Shown here: positions 43,949 through 53,297 of the stretch, piece after piece
Position numbering within the stretch: the stretch's first letter is position 1
Layout of the letters: each line of letters begins with the position of its first letter
Assembly (NCBI GenBank): GCA_021828195.1
Contig: JAKASQ010000002.1
Span: forward strand, 27,920 to 91,919
Length of the DNA stretch: 64,000 nt
Direction of reading: 5' to 3'
Source of the DNA: Thermoplasmata archaeon
Lineage (GTDB): Archaea; Thermoplasmatota; Thermoplasmata; Lutacidiplasmatales; UBA184
Notes under the pieces: model-generated
The model's database searches: none
What the model was told of the DNA's origin: nothing
What the model saw: only the letters and a program-made list of their open reading frames with translations
Position numbers and translations under genes: made by a program

Positions 43949-46272
43949 GCGTCGAGGCCGACGCCTGGCTGCTCGACATCACCGAGCACCCGGACGGACG
44001 CTCGGTCGACCTGTGGACGAAGGATCGACAGACGGACCGGGTCTCCCGGCGCTCGGAGCCGTTCCGCCCGCCGTTCTACGTCCTCGGATCCCGGAGCGAT
44101 CTCGTGGATCTGGAGCGCCAGCTATCGTCCCACCCGGAGGTCGACTCCGTCGCCTCCAGCCACCAGCGTCCGTCCCTCTTCGAGGAGCAACGGCGACGCA
44201 TGCTCTCGGTGGTTCCGGTCCGGAACCCGCTCCGAAGGCGGCTCGCCCGCACGATCGATGCGATCGGGGAATTCCACCGCTTCACGCTGTACGACGTCGA
44301 CCTGACCCCGCCGCAGCTCTACCACCTCACGCACGATCTCTATCCGTTCGCGCCCGTGCGCGCAGGAGCCGGTCCGCTCGTCGTGATCGAACCGCCCGAG
44401 GTGCTCGAGTACGACGCACCACCGATGCGGATCGTCCCGCTCGAGATTCGGTTCGACGGAACGCCTCGACGGCAGCGAATCCCATCGGCCGAGGCTCGCA
44501 TCCGCTCGGTCCGGATCGGGGAGACGATCCTCGAAGGGCCCGAGCCGGACCTGTTGCGCGCGCTCGCTGCGGAAGTCGCCCGGGTCGATCCGGACGTGAT
44601 CCGGACGGACGGCGGGGACGCGCTCGACCTGCCGTGGATCTACCGTCGAGCGGAAGCGGCGGGGCTCTCGGCGTCCGAGATCGCTCTTGGCCGGATCCCG
44701 GTCCCGTTCCGCCCGGAGCGCGGAGGCCGATCGTACATGACCTACAGCCGGGTCGTCCACCAGGCCGCGTCGTTCAATCTGCCCGGGCGCTTTCACATCG
44801 ACCGGGAGAACTCCTTCCTGTTCGAGGACACCGATCTCGACGGGCTCATCGACGCGGCCCGGCTCTCCCGCCTCTCCTTGCAGACGATCACCCGCCAGTC
44901 CCCGGGCACCTGCTTCACCGCGATGGAGATCGCACAGGCGCTCCAGCTCGGGGTGCGCGTGCCGTGGAAGAAGAACCGCCCCGAGCGGTTCCGCTCCGGC
45001 GCCCACCTCGTTCTCGCCGACCGCGGGGGCGCGATCCTGCAACCTCCCGTCGGAGTGCACGATCGCGTGGAGGAGTTCGATTTCGTGAGTCTGTTCCCGC
45101 AGATCATGATCACGAAGAACCTCTCGGCCGAGACGCTCGATTGCCGGTGCTGTCCCGAGAGCCCACGGATCGCTCCGGAGCTCGGGTACCGATCGTGCAC
45201 CCGTCGAGTGGGGTTGATCCCGCGCACGCTCCACCCGCTCGTCCGTCGTCGGCTCGCGTACAAGGCGGCGATGCGCCGCCGCGGGATCCCGGCGAACGAA
45301 CGCGCCCGGCTCGCGCGGCGCGTGAAGATGCTCAAGTGGATCCTTGTAACGGCGTTCGGATACCAAGGGTACCGCAACGCGCGGTTCGGCCGGATCGAAT
45401 GCCACGAAGCGATCAACGCCTACGCGCGCGAGGTGATGGCCGAACTCTCCCGTGCTGGGGAGAAGATCGGGTACCGAACGCTCCACGGGATCGTCGATTC
45501 GCTCTGGGTCCAACCCCGGAGGGGAGAGACGGAGCCCGATCCCGAGGCGTTCGCCGAGCGGATGAGCGAGCGCCTCAAGCTCCCGCTCGGCTACGAAGGA
45601 AGGTACCGATGGATCGTCTTCCTTCCCGCCGCGACCCACGGCTTCGGCGTTCCGAACCGGTACTACGGTCGGTACGTCTCGGGCGAGTTCAAGCTGCGCG
45701 GGATCGGCGGGCGACGTCACGACACGACCGCGCTCGTGCGTCGGTTCGAGACCGAGGCGCTCCAGATGCTGGGGGAAGCCTCGGATGCGCCGGGGGTCCG
45801 CGCGCGGGTGCCGCGGGCGCTCGCCCGCGCCGACCGGTTCGCGGCCCGGCTCCGGGAGGGCGCCTGGCCGCTCGAAGAATTACTCATCACGCACCGCATC
45901 GGGACCGCGCTCGAGGCTCACCGTTCGTTCCGGGACGAAACGAGCGCGCTTCGCCAGCTCGCCGCGCTTGGGCTCGCGCGAGTTCCGGGGGAATCGGTCC
46001 GCTACGTCATCCTCGACCGGAGCTCGCGCTCCTGGCGCGATCGCACCCGCGTCGCCGAGACGATGACGGGGGAGGAGCGCTACGACGTCGGAGCCTATCT
46101 CGAGATCCTCGCCCGCGGGGTGGAGACGCTGCTGGCTCCGTTCGGGATCGACCGGGCCGCGCTTCGCGCCCGCTGGGGGATCCCCACGGAACGCGAACGC
46201 TCCCCGTACGCCTCCGGATCGGACCCCGATCAGCAGCTCCTCGCCTCGGAGGGGGGCTCGCCGACCTTTTAG
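43945..46272 (+). CDS. Divergent B-family DNA polymerase (PolB2-like)
   Basis: A 775-aa B-family polymerase. Motif A is DFVSLFPQIM (Asp379), motif B is KWILVTAFGYQGYRNARFG, and motif C is HGIVDSLWVQ, where the usual YxDTDS has become GIVDS: the first Asp is lost but Asp518 remains. The exonuclease motifs are degraded (PLEIRF for Exo I; RTDGGDALDLPWI near Exo II), so proofreading is probably absent. This pattern resembles archaeal PolB2 polymerases, linked to lesion tolerance in Sulfolobus. It is downstream of and coupled to the small protein and RecA-like genes. Confidence 0.82.
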   Translation: MSVEADAWLLDITEHPDGRSVDLWTKDRQTDRVSRRSEPFRPPFYVLGSRSDLVDLERQLSSHPEVDSVASSHQRPSLFEEQRRRMLSVVPVRNPLRRRLARTIDAIGEFHRFTLYDVDLTPPQLYHLTHDLYPFAPVRAGAGPLVVIEPPEVLEYDAPPMRIVPLEIRFDGTPRRQRIPSAEARIRSVRIGETILEGPEPDLLRALAAEVARVDPDVIRTDGGDALDLPWIYRRAEAAGLSASEIALGRIPVPFRPERGGRSYMTYSRVVHQAASFNLPGRFHIDRENSFLFEDTDLDGLIDAARLSRLSLQTITRQSPGTCFTAMEIAQALQLGVRVPWKKNRPERFRSGAHLVLADRGGAILQPPVGVHDRVEEFDFVSLFPQIMITKNLSAETLDCRCCPESPRIAPELGYRSCTRRVGLIPRTLHPLVRRRLAYKAAMRRRGIPANERARLARRVKMLKWILVTAFGYQGYRNARFGRIECHEAINAYAREVMAELSRAGEKIGYRTLHGIVDSLWVQPRRGETEPDPEAFAERMSERLKLPLGYEGRYRWIVFLPAATHGFGVPNRYYGRYVSGEFKLRGIGGRRHDTTALVRRFETEALQMLGEASDAPGVRARVPRALARADRFAARLREGAWPLEELLITHRIGTALEAHRSFRDETSALRQLAALGLARVPGESVRYVILDRSSRSWRDRTRVAETMTGEERYDVGAYLEILARGVETLLAPFGIDRAALRARWGIPTERERSPYASGSDPDQQLLASEGGSPTF

Positions 46273-46278
46273 GGCGGC

Positions 46279-47730
46279 GTGACGCTGTTTCCCTTCGTGG
46301 CACCGGCACTGCGTCGGGTCCGTTCCGAAGCCCGGGCCCCCCGAGGCACCGGGGTGCGGGAACCCGAAGACGATCTGACCCCGATGGTCGCGGGACTGAG
46401 CGACCCGGATCCCACCGTGCGCCGAGCGATGGCCAAGGCGCTGGGGGAAGGGCGCGACCCCCGTGCCGTGAGCGCGCTCGAGGCCTCGCTCGGAGACCCA
46501 TCCCCCGCCGTGCGGGCGAGCGCGGCCGAGGCCCTCGGAGCGATCGGCCGGAGCGAGAGCTACGCGCCGCTCGATCGGACCTTGGAGGACCCCGATCCGC
46601 GAGTCCGCGAGCAGGCGGCGCGTGCCCTGCGATTGATCGCCGACCCGCGTTCGACCCCCGCGCTCGCGGGGCACATGAAGGATCCGGCCCCGGAGGTGCG
46701 CTGGGCAGTCGCCATCGCGCTCGGACGGATGCGCACGCCCCTCGCCCGCGATACCCTCCTCGGCGCGATCGACGACGAGAGCGACCGGGTCCGTCGGGAG
46801 GTGGTGCTGGCCCTCGCGCTCACCGAAGACCCGAGGGTGGTCGAGAAGGTCCGGCCGTTGCTGCGCGATCCGGCCCGGCGCGTACGGACCGCGGCCGCCG
46901 TGGTGGTGGGTCGCTACCGCGACCTCGAGAGCGTCCCGCTCCTCCTCGAGCGCATGCGCGGACCGGATCCGTGGGAACGCCCCGCGGTCCTGGTCGCGCT
47001 CGGCAAGATCGGGGACGCGCGCGGCGTGCCCGCGATGGTCGAGGCCGCCCGCGACCCGGCCCATTACGTACGCGTCTGCGCGATCCATGCGCTCGGCGAG
47101 ATGCGTAGCGAGCGGGCTCGGGAGGTCGCTCTCGCGCACGTTACCGACCCCTCCTGGGCCGTGCGGGGAGCCGCGGCCGTGTGTCTCGGCTCGGTCGGCA
47201 CTCCCGCCGATCTGCCGATCCTCCTCGGCATGCTCGAGGACGCCAATCCCTGGCCCCGGAGCGGGGCGATCTACGCGATCGGCCGGCTCGAACTGGTCGA
47301 GGCGGTCCCGCGCGTGCGCGAGGAACTGCATCACCCCAACGCCGATGTGCGTCTCGCGGCGGTCTGGACCCTGGGACGCCTGCGCGACGACGGCGCCCGC
47401 GCGGAGCTCGTCCGCATGCTCCATGCCGAGCCGGCGGCCCCGGAGCCGCCCGCGGTCTTCGCCGCCGGCGAGACGATCCGCATTTCCTCCGATGCCGAGA
47501 CCCGCATCTTCGACACGGTGGTCGAGGCGCTCGGCCGACTGCGGCGCGCCAACGACGACCCGTTCGTGGAGCAGGCGCTCAGCGATGCCCGCTCGCAGCT
47601 CTCCGAGGAAGAGCTCGATCGGATGGCGCGACTGCCGCTGCTCGGGGGCGACGCCACCAGCGCGACCCTGACGCTTCGGATCCTGTTCGAGACCGCGCTC
47701 CCGATGGACGCTACGGACGATGAGGCCTGA
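46279..47730 (+). CDS. HEAT-repeat (PBS-lyase-like) protein
   Basis: A 483-aa scaffold built from about 12 HEAT-like repeats of about 31 residues, with recurring patterns such as DPDPTVRRAMAKALGEGRDP, DPSPAVRASAAEALGAIG and DPAPEVRWAVAIALGRM. There is no catalytic motif. It starts 6 nt after the polymerase stop, and its TGA shares a base with the next ATG, so it belongs to the polymerase operon. A protein-binding adaptor role is likely. Confidence 0.85.
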   Translation: MTLFPFVAPALRRVRSEARAPRGTGVREPEDDLTPMVAGLSDPDPTVRRAMAKALGEGRDPRAVSALEASLGDPSPAVRASAAEALGAIGRSESYAPLDRTLEDPDPRVREQAARALRLIADPRSTPALAGHMKDPAPEVRWAVAIALGRMRTPLARDTLLGAIDDESDRVRREVVLALALTEDPRVVEKVRPLLRDPARRVRTAAAVVVGRYRDLESVPLLLERMRGPDPWERPAVLVALGKIGDARGVPAMVEAARDPAHYVRVCAIHALGEMRSERAREVALAHVTDPSWAVRGAAAVCLGSVGTPADLPILLGMLEDANPWPRSGAIYAIGRLELVEAVPRVREELHHPNADVRLAAVWTLGRLRDDGARAELVRMLHAEPAAPEPPAVFAAGETIRISSDAETRIFDTVVEALGRLRRANDDPFVEQALSDARSQLSEEELDRMARLPLLGGDATSATLTLRILFETALPMDATDDEA

Positions 47731-48671
47731 TGCTATCGGAGTTCCGGCCGGCCGACGCACCGCGGCTCTTCGAGCTCCTGCAGGAGAACTTCCCCGAAGA
47801 GGAAGCCCTGTACGGCATGCGCCCCGCGGCGTTCGCGAAGGTGGTCCGGCGCATCTATCGGTGGGACGTGCGGCTCATCCTGGGTTTCCTCCGCCGGATC
47901 GGCCGGCCCACGTTCCGCTTCTTCACGATCGAGGCGGGTTCCACGATCGTGGCTTCGACGATCCTGTCCTTCGGTCGCAAAGCCGGGTACATCAGCATGG
48001 TGATGGTCGATCCCGCCTACCGTCGCCGCGGGTACGCGCGCCAGCTCCTGCACGCCTCCGCCGACGCCGCTCGGGGCGCGGGCCGACCCTACGTCGTGCT
48101 CGACGTCCTGGAGAAGAACGCGACCGCACGCGAGCTGTACGATAGCGAGGGGTACCTCCCGCTGCGTCCCGCGGCGGTCCTCGTCTGGACCCCCGAGACG
48201 GATCGTCGGGACCGGCCCACGCGCGCCGACCCCGGCATCCGCCCGTTCCAGAAGTCCGATGCGGCGGCGCTCGTCGCGATCATGGAGCAAGCGACGCCGC
48301 CCGAGGTCGCCGAAGTGCTGCCCGTGAGCCCGCGAGCCCTGAACCCTTCCGGCCAGCTCGACGCGATCCTGGCGTCGAAGACGATGGTGTGGGTGCTCGA
48401 CGAGGGCTCGGGACCCGTCGCGCATGTCTTTGCCACGGTGTCGGACGTGATGGATTCCAGCCACCTGTCCGGGCCGGTCGTGTCCGAAGGAGCGGACATG
48501 AACCGGGTGTCCAACCTGATCTCGACCGCGCTCGATTGGCTGACGGCCGAAGGAGCGACGCGGGTCGTCTCGCAGCTCCCTCTCGCCAATCGGGCCGGCC
48601 TCGCCGCGCTGGAAGGAGGCGGATTCCGAGTTGCGCACGAACTCCGCACACTCTACCGGTCGTCTTCGTAG
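47730..48671 (+). CDS. Protein with two GNAT acetyltransferase domains
   Basis: A 313-aa protein with a first GNAT domain (acetyl-CoA loop VDPAYRRRGYARQLLHASAD, then VLEKNATARELYDSEGYLPL) and a second, weaker GNAT-like half (about 185-310, ending NRAGLAALEGGGFRVAHELRTLYR). The double-GNAT form recalls actinobacterial mycothiol synthase, but nothing here shows that substrate. ATG at 47730 shares its first base with the HEAT gene's stop. Confidence 0.82.
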   Translation: MLSEFRPADAPRLFELLQENFPEEEALYGMRPAAFAKVVRRIYRWDVRLILGFLRRIGRPTFRFFTIEAGSTIVASTILSFGRKAGYISMVMVDPAYRRRGYARQLLHASADAARGAGRPYVVLDVLEKNATARELYDSEGYLPLRPAAVLVWTPETDRRDRPTRADPGIRPFQKSDAAALVAIMEQATPPEVAEVLPVSPRALNPSGQLDAILASKTMVWVLDEGSGPVAHVFATVSDVMDSSHLSGPVVSEGADMNRVSNLISTALDWLTAEGATRVVSQLPLANRAGLAALEGGGFRVAHELRTLYRSSS

Positions 48672-49992
48672 GGACGCGGCGACCCCGGTCGATGTCTACC
48701 TCTTCCCCGCCGTGGTCGGTGGGGGCCTCGGCGACATCGAGGAAGTCCTCGCCTGCGGGCGGCATCTCGAAGCGGCGGGATTCCCCCTCACGCTCTATCG
48801 ACGTCGCGGCCGTGCGCTGCCCCGGTCCGTCGAGGGTCCATTCGACTGGCCCGCCCACGCGCGCCGATCGAAGATCCTCGAACGGGGGCGGGCGTCGACC
48901 GCGGTGACGGTGAGCCCGTGCTGGGGTGTTAGCGCGGCTCCTTCACGCCCCGAACCGTTCGGACGCGGTGGGGTCTGGGAGGAAGAGTGCTCCGACATCG
49001 AGCGAGCGTACGGGCCGGAGCAGACCCTCCACATTAGCTTCGAAGAGTTCGCACGCACGTGGACGAGCCGGGAGGAGACCATCGAGCGGTACCGGGAAGG
49101 CGGCGTCCCGTCCCGGAAAATCCGCGCGCGGAGCCGAACCGCGGAGTTCGCCCGCGAGGTCGAACAGTTCCACGACGCGCTCGTGCGCTATCGCGCCTTC
49201 GATCGACCGAACGTCCTCCACCTCTACTCCACCTTCCACCCGCGGCGAAGCTTCGTCCGCGAGTTCCCCGAGGCGGTGCAGTGCGGGCCGCTCCCCTCCG
49301 GTCGACGACGATCCCGGCCTCGCACGTCCGGAGGCGCGCGTCGCGGGGCCTGGGTCTGGTACGCGAGCCCCGCGAGCTCCCACCGACTGATCGAACCGAT
49401 CCTCTCGGGTCTCGCGTCCCGCACACCGGCGAGCGCGATTTCCATCCACACGCCGCGGCCGATGCCCGGGACGGTCGATCGGTCGGCTCGCGGAGTCGTT
49501 CGCACCGTTCTCGGACTGGAGGCTCGTGGGAACTGGCAAGACGAGTTCGATCAAGCTCGAGTGCGCGTCGTGACGGGGAGCCGGACGTTGCTCGAAGCGC
49601 TCGAGCTCGGAGGTCCATTTCTGTATTTCAACGGCCTCATGGGAGATCGGAGCCCGCGTCGACACCGACCCGAGAAGATTACCGCCCTGCTCGATCTCGG
49701 TCGGCGAGCAAGGCTCGACCCGGGCCTCCTCCGGGACCTCGATGATTTCTCCCGGGGGCGGCGCGTCGGCGAGATCGTGATACGTGCCGATCAGCGCCTA
49801 GGCGGGTGGAGACGCTTTCCCGTGTTTCGCCCGGGGATCTCCGGGTTCCCGCCGGGATACGAAAACGCTGGCACGCTCGTGACCTCCGTGGTCCGGTCCC
49901 TCACCGGGCGCCCCGGAGAGGTCGTCGCTCTCGTCCGCGAGGTCCGGTCCGGCGTGTTCCGGTGGCCGGGCGTACGAACCTCCGTGGGATGA
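48631..49992 (+). CDS. Hypothetical 453-aa protein, possibly glycosyltransferase-like
   Basis: No family is firmly recognised. The opening VDVYLFPAVVGGGLGDIEEVLACGRHLEAAGFPLTLYRR looks like the Rossmann start of GT-B glycosyltransferases, and WVWYASPASSHRLIEPIL together with LLEALELGGPFLYFNGLMGD could be the second Rossmann half. There are no membrane segments. The start is uncertain: the TTG at 48631 overlaps the GNAT gene, and no ATG occurs in the early frame. It is the last gene of the polymerase-HEAT-GNAT run. Confidence 0.6.
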   Translation: MRTNSAHSTGRLRRDAATPVDVYLFPAVVGGGLGDIEEVLACGRHLEAAGFPLTLYRRRGRALPRSVEGPFDWPAHARRSKILERGRASTAVTVSPCWGVSAAPSRPEPFGRGGVWEEECSDIERAYGPEQTLHISFEEFARTWTSREETIERYREGGVPSRKIRARSRTAEFAREVEQFHDALVRYRAFDRPNVLHLYSTFHPRRSFVREFPEAVQCGPLPSGRRRSRPRTSGGARRGAWVWYASPASSHRLIEPILSGLASRTPASAISIHTPRPMPGTVDRSARGVVRTVLGLEARGNWQDEFDQARVRVVTGSRTLLEALELGGPFLYFNGLMGDRSPRRHRPEKITALLDLGRRARLDPGLLRDLDDFSRGRRVGEIVIRADQRLGGWRRFPVFRPGISGFPPGYENAGTLVTSVVRSLTGRPGEVVALVREVRSGVFRWPGVRTSVG

Positions 49993-50107
49993 ACGCCGGA
50001 TCCGCTGACTCGTTGCCGTTCGGCAACGGGTCGCCGCGTGACCGATTCCCCCCTCCTCCATCCACCGAGGCCGGGTAGGTCCCGGAGCCGATCTTCTCAC
50101 GTTCACC

Positions 50108-50194
50108 GTGGCGATGCTGCCGACGGTGACGGGAATCGCGATCGCGCTCGTCGTGTTCTTCTGGGTCGGGTCCCGAGCGCCGTCGAACGAGTGA
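50108..50194 (+). CDS. Possible 28-aa single-pass membrane peptide
   Basis: A short frame with a GTG start encodes a hydrophobic helix (MLPTVTGIAIALVVFFWVG) ending SRAPSNE, 14 nt before the glycosylase gene. No clear ribosome-binding site is seen, so this may be chance; the hydrophobic stretch with a charged end is the only support. Confidence 0.3.
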   Translation: MAMLPTVTGIAIALVVFFWVGSRAPSNE

Positions 50195-50208
50195 GGGCGG
50201 AGTCGCGC

Positions 50209-50775
50209 ATGGGCCGGAGCGCGGTCACCGCGCGCATCCAACGCGCGTTCTTCGATCGACCTACGCGACGGGTCGCTCGCGAGCTGCTCGGGACCACGTG
50301 CTGGGTCCGCGGAGGAGCCGGAGTGCGCTCCGTGCGCATCGTGGAGACCGAAGCGTATGTGCAAGACGATCCGGCCAACCACGCCTACCGCGGTCCGACC
50401 CGACGCAACCGGTCGATGTTCGAGCGTCCGGGAACCCTGTACGTCTACCGCATCCACCAGGTCGTCTGCGCGAACGTGGTGACCCGCCCCGGGGAGGCCG
50501 TGCTCCTCCGGGGAGGCGCCCCGCTCGGCGGGCTGGAAGGGTCGGGTTCCGGTCCCGGGCGGTTGTGCCGCCTGCTCGGCGTGAACATCCACGATGATGG
50601 CATCGATACCGTCCGAGGCTCCCGGATCGGGTTCGCGCCTTGCGCGGACCGGGTGGGCCGGATTCGGATTGGCCCGCGCGTGGGCGTGAGTCGCGCGACG
50701 GAGCGGCGGCTGCGCTACTTCGTGGACGGCGATCGGGCGGTCTCCCGTCCGAGGCGGTCGAGCGCCCTCACTTGA
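50209..50775 (+). CDS. 3-methyladenine DNA glycosylase (AAG/MPG family)
   Basis: A 188-aa alkyladenine glycosylase that removes alkylated and deaminated purines. FFDRPTRRVARELLGT opens the family, followed by RIVETEAYVQDDPANHAYRGPTRRNRSMFERPGTLYVYRIHQ, which includes the catalytic Glu and the conserved RNRSMF. ATG at 50209 matches the family start. The 3' end overlaps the stop of the convergent L37e gene. Confidence 0.92.
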   Translation: MGRSAVTARIQRAFFDRPTRRVARELLGTTCWVRGGAGVRSVRIVETEAYVQDDPANHAYRGPTRRNRSMFERPGTLYVYRIHQVVCANVVTRPGEAVLLRGGAPLGGLEGSGSGPGRLCRLLGVNIHDDGIDTVRGSRIGFAPCADRVGRIRIGPRVGVSRATERRLRYFVDGDRAVSRPRRSSALT

Positions 50776-50929
50776 GCTTGGCCCAGTCGTAGTGACGGCG
50801 TCGGGCCGTCGCGCCGAAGCCGCACGAGGAGCAGACGGCCTTCTGACGGTGGTAGGAGTGGCGGCCGCAACGGCGGCAGATGACGTGGACGATCTTTCCT
50901 CCGCGGCGCGCCGGTGTTCCTTTTCCCAT
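50768..50929 (-). CDS. rpl37e: 50S ribosomal protein L37e (eL37)
   Basis: A 53-aa ribosomal protein beginning MGKGTPARRGGKIVHVICRR. It has the zinc-binding CRRCGRHSYH and VCSSCGFG pairs and the basic TARRRHYDWAKLK end, the eL37 hallmark. It follows the LSm gene by 16 nt; an lsm-rpl37e pair is a conserved archaeal arrangement. Confidence 0.95.
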   Translation of the reverse strand: MGKGTPARRGGKIVHVICRRCGRHSYHRQKAVCSSCGFGATARRRHYDWAKLK

Positions 50930-50945
50930 GGTCCTCTCCGATCCG

Positions 50946-51158
50946 TTACGGCGAGATGTACACGATCGAGTCGCCTCGCAGGAGGGTCATGCCGCTGTGC
51001 GGGGTGACCTCCTCCGCCACGACCTCCTCCGCCGAACTGAGCACGAGGTTCAGATGCTGGTCGTAGGCGTCCAGGACGCCCCGGAAGGAGCGGCCGCCCT
51101 TCATCTCGACCAGGACCCGCTTGTGCAGGCTTTCGTGGAGCGCTTCGAGCGGCTTCAT
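50946..51158 (-). CDS. Sm-like RNA-binding protein (LSm)
   Basis: A 70-aa archaeal Sm protein that forms a heptameric RNA-binding ring. Sm1 includes VEMKGGRSFRGVLDAYDQHLNLVL and Sm2 GMTLLRGDSIVYISP. ATG at 51158 gives the exact family length. It is co-transcribed with rpl37e. Confidence 0.95.
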   Translation of the reverse strand: MKPLEALHESLHKRVLVEMKGGRSFRGVLDAYDQHLNLVLSSAEEVVAEEVTPHSGMTLLRGDSIVYISP

Positions 51159-51229
51159 CTCGGAGCGGCGCCGAGGTCGGAGACCCCACATAACAGTTGC
51201 CCCGACCCGGCGCCGCCGTCGGGGCCGCG

Positions 51230-51925
51230 TCAGCGGGGGAGGCTCCGGAGGAGGGCGAGGAGCAGATGCCGATCCGAGCGGCCGCTCGCGCGAGCGGCTC
51301 CCGCCCTCGGGCGGGATCCGATGCGAACGAGCCGGCGTGCGATCCGGGCTACCGATTCCCTTCCATCGATGCGCACCAGGCGGTTTCCGAGCAGGGGCCC
51401 CCATCGGTCCGACCACAGGGCCCGTTCCAGCGTCCCCACTCGCGCGTGGAGCCCGTCCAGTCGCGCCGGGTGCCCTTCGGGAGATTGCCGCGCCCGCCGA
51501 CGCCGTACGGATGGCGGGATGTCGATGAACGCGATCCGGTCGGGAAGTCCCAGACGGCCCGATCGCACCGCCCGATCGACCGATTCCCAGAGCGCGTTCA
51601 TGGCGGCCGGCTCGGCCCTCCCGATCTCTACCAACCCCCAAGTGTACGTGAGAGTGCCGAGAACGCCGGTGTCCAGGTAGACGGTGCGGCCCTGCCGGGC
51701 GAGGACGCGCGCCTGTCGCCATCGACGGACGTCCTCACGCAGGAGCCGCCGCTCGACTCGAACGAGCTCGGGGGAGGAACGGAACTCGAGAGGTACGCTT
51801 CGGCCGAGCCGAACGTAGGCCTCGGGTACGGTCGCCCCGCCGCTGAGCGCGCCCGCCGCGAGGGCGACCGCGCTCTTTCCGGCGGCCGAGGGCCCTTCGA
51901 CCGCGACAATCGCACCGGCGCTCAT
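51230..51925 (-). CDS. P-loop nucleoside/nucleotide kinase-like protein
   Basis: A 231-aa P-loop protein. Walker A is VEGPSAAGKSAVAL at the N-terminus; LDTGVLGTLTYTWGL and the DIPPSVRRRRARQ segment fit the acceptor-binding and lid parts of thymidylate or deoxynucleoside kinases. The substrate is not identifiable. The start (ATG 51925) is divergent from folP with 55 nt between. The C-terminal 30 residues are Arg/Ala-rich. Confidence 0.72.
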   Translation of the reverse strand: MSAGAIVAVEGPSAAGKSAVALAAGALSGGATVPEAYVRLGRSVPLEFRSSPELVRVERRLLREDVRRWRQARVLARQGRTVYLDTGVLGTLTYTWGLVEIGRAEPAAMNALWESVDRAVRSGRLGLPDRIAFIDIPPSVRRRRARQSPEGHPARLDGLHARVGTLERALWSDRWGPLLGNRLVRIDGRESVARIARRLVRIGSRPRAGAARASGRSDRHLLLALLRSLPR

Positions 51926-51980
51926 CGGCGCGGGACGACGGGCGGAACCATGAGGTCGGCGACCGCCTCCGGGGGCTTTA

Positions 51981-53297
51981 ATGGATGTCACCGCTCGCCG
52001 GGCCGTGAGCGGCGAGACCCCGCACGCCGAGCATCGCCATGCCCACACCGCCCGCGTGCTGGATACGAGTTCCCTGGCGGAACTCGCCGAGGAGTTGAGA
52101 CGGACCCAAAGCGACCCGGAGGGGGTCGGCATCATGACGCGCAAGGGGCGCATCTATCCCGTCCGGCTCGACGAGGTCTCGTTGAGGGCCGCGGTGCTCC
52201 TGAAGCAGGAGATGCTCGCGGTAGGCGGCGATGCCTCCCACGCTCGGGGCGTCGCGGACCTCTCCGTCGAGCACAGTGCGGTGGTCCTATTGGCGACCTG
52301 GGGCCAGTATCAGCGACTGATCCCGAAACTGCGGCGCCAACCGTTCCGTCTCCGCGAGGTCGCGGAGGAGGTGGACGAAGCCCTCCGGAATTACGCGCAC
52401 CGGGGCCCGCGCACGATCCGAGGGGCGCACCGCTCGCTCGTGGTCGGAGATCGACCCCGAGTGATGGGGGTCGTCAACGTGACCCCGGACTCGTTCAGCG
52501 ATGGGGGGCAGTACCTCGATCCCGAACGCGCGATCGCGCAGGTGCTGCGGCTCGCGCAGGAGGGCGCGGACGCGATCGACATCGGGGGAGAGTCCACCCG
52601 ACCGGGCGCAACCCCCGTCGCTCCGGAGGAGGAGTGGCGGAGGATCGGTCCGGTCCTCGCCGGCCTCGAGGAGCACGTCGACCGCCTCCGGATCCCGATT
52701 AGCGTGGACACGCGTCACGCCGAGGTCGCCCGCCGGGCGATCGAGGCGGGCGCCGACATCATCAACGACGTGACGGGGCTCGGCGCGCCCGAAATGCGTC
52801 GCGTGATCCACGAGCATCGCGCGGCGGCGATCCTCATGCACATGCGGGGAACGCCCGCGACGATGCAGCTCGATACGAGCTACTCCGACCTACGGGCGGA
52901 GGTCTTCCGATCGCTCGCCCAGGCCACCGACCGGGCGATCGCCGAAGGGATCCCCGCGGAACGGCTGATCGTCGACCCCGGCCTCGGGTTCGGCAAATCC
53001 GCCGAGCAGAGCCTCGAGCTCCTCACCCACGTCGGCGAGCTGCGGAGCCTCGGGTACCCGGTGGTCCTCGGGGCATCGCGCAAATCGATGCTCGGACCGG
53101 GCTCCTCCGAGAACCGCACGGAAGCGGGCCTCGCAGCCGCCGTGCTCGCCGCGTGGAACGGGGCGGACCTCCTCCGGGTGCACGACGTCGCCGCGACCGT
53201 CCGGGCACTATCGATCGTGACGCGCTCGCGCGGGCGGATGTACCCGGAGGGCGAGGAGACCGAGGCGCTCGCTCGGCCGGAAGAGATCGAGCGCTAG
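51981..53297 (+). CDS. folP: Dihydropteroate synthase with archaeal N-terminal domain
   Basis: FolP joins a pterin diphosphate to an aminobenzoate-type acceptor in pterin cofactor synthesis. The C-terminal 290 residues have VMGVVNVTPDSFSDGG, DIGGESTRPGA, SVDTRH, INDVTG, LMHMRGTP, VDPGLGFGKS and GASRKSMLG in order. The N-terminal 145 residues are the extra domain found in archaeal DHPS-like proteins. A TTTAA element lies directly before the ATG. The exact acceptor in this organism (folate or methanopterin-like) is open; gcvT at 4.7 kb favours a tetrahydropterin one-carbon carrier. Confidence 0.9.
   Translation: MDVTARRAVSGETPHAEHRHAHTARVLDTSSLAELAEELRRTQSDPEGVGIMTRKGRIYPVRLDEVSLRAAVLLKQEMLAVGGDASHARGVADLSVEHSAVVLLATWGQYQRLIPKLRRQPFRLREVAEEVDEALRNYAHRGPRTIRGAHRSLVVGDRPRVMGVVNVTPDSFSDGGQYLDPERAIAQVLRLAQEGADAIDIGGESTRPGATPVAPEEEWRRIGPVLAGLEEHVDRLRIPISVDTRHAEVARRAIEAGADIINDVTGLGAPEMRRVIHEHRAAAILMHMRGTPATMQLDTSYSDLRAEVFRSLAQATDRAIAEGIPAERLIVDPGLGFGKSAEQSLELLTHVGELRSLGYPVVLGASRKSMLGPGSSENRTEAGLAAAVLAAWNGADLLRVHDVAATVRALSIVTRSRGRMYPEGEETEALARPEEIER

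Noticed and set aside
44013..47108. A 1031-codon open frame across the polymerase and HEAT genes
   Set aside because: It is Arg/Pro/Gly-rich with no motif and lies over two genes with clear family motifs; long empty frames are common in GC-rich DNA.
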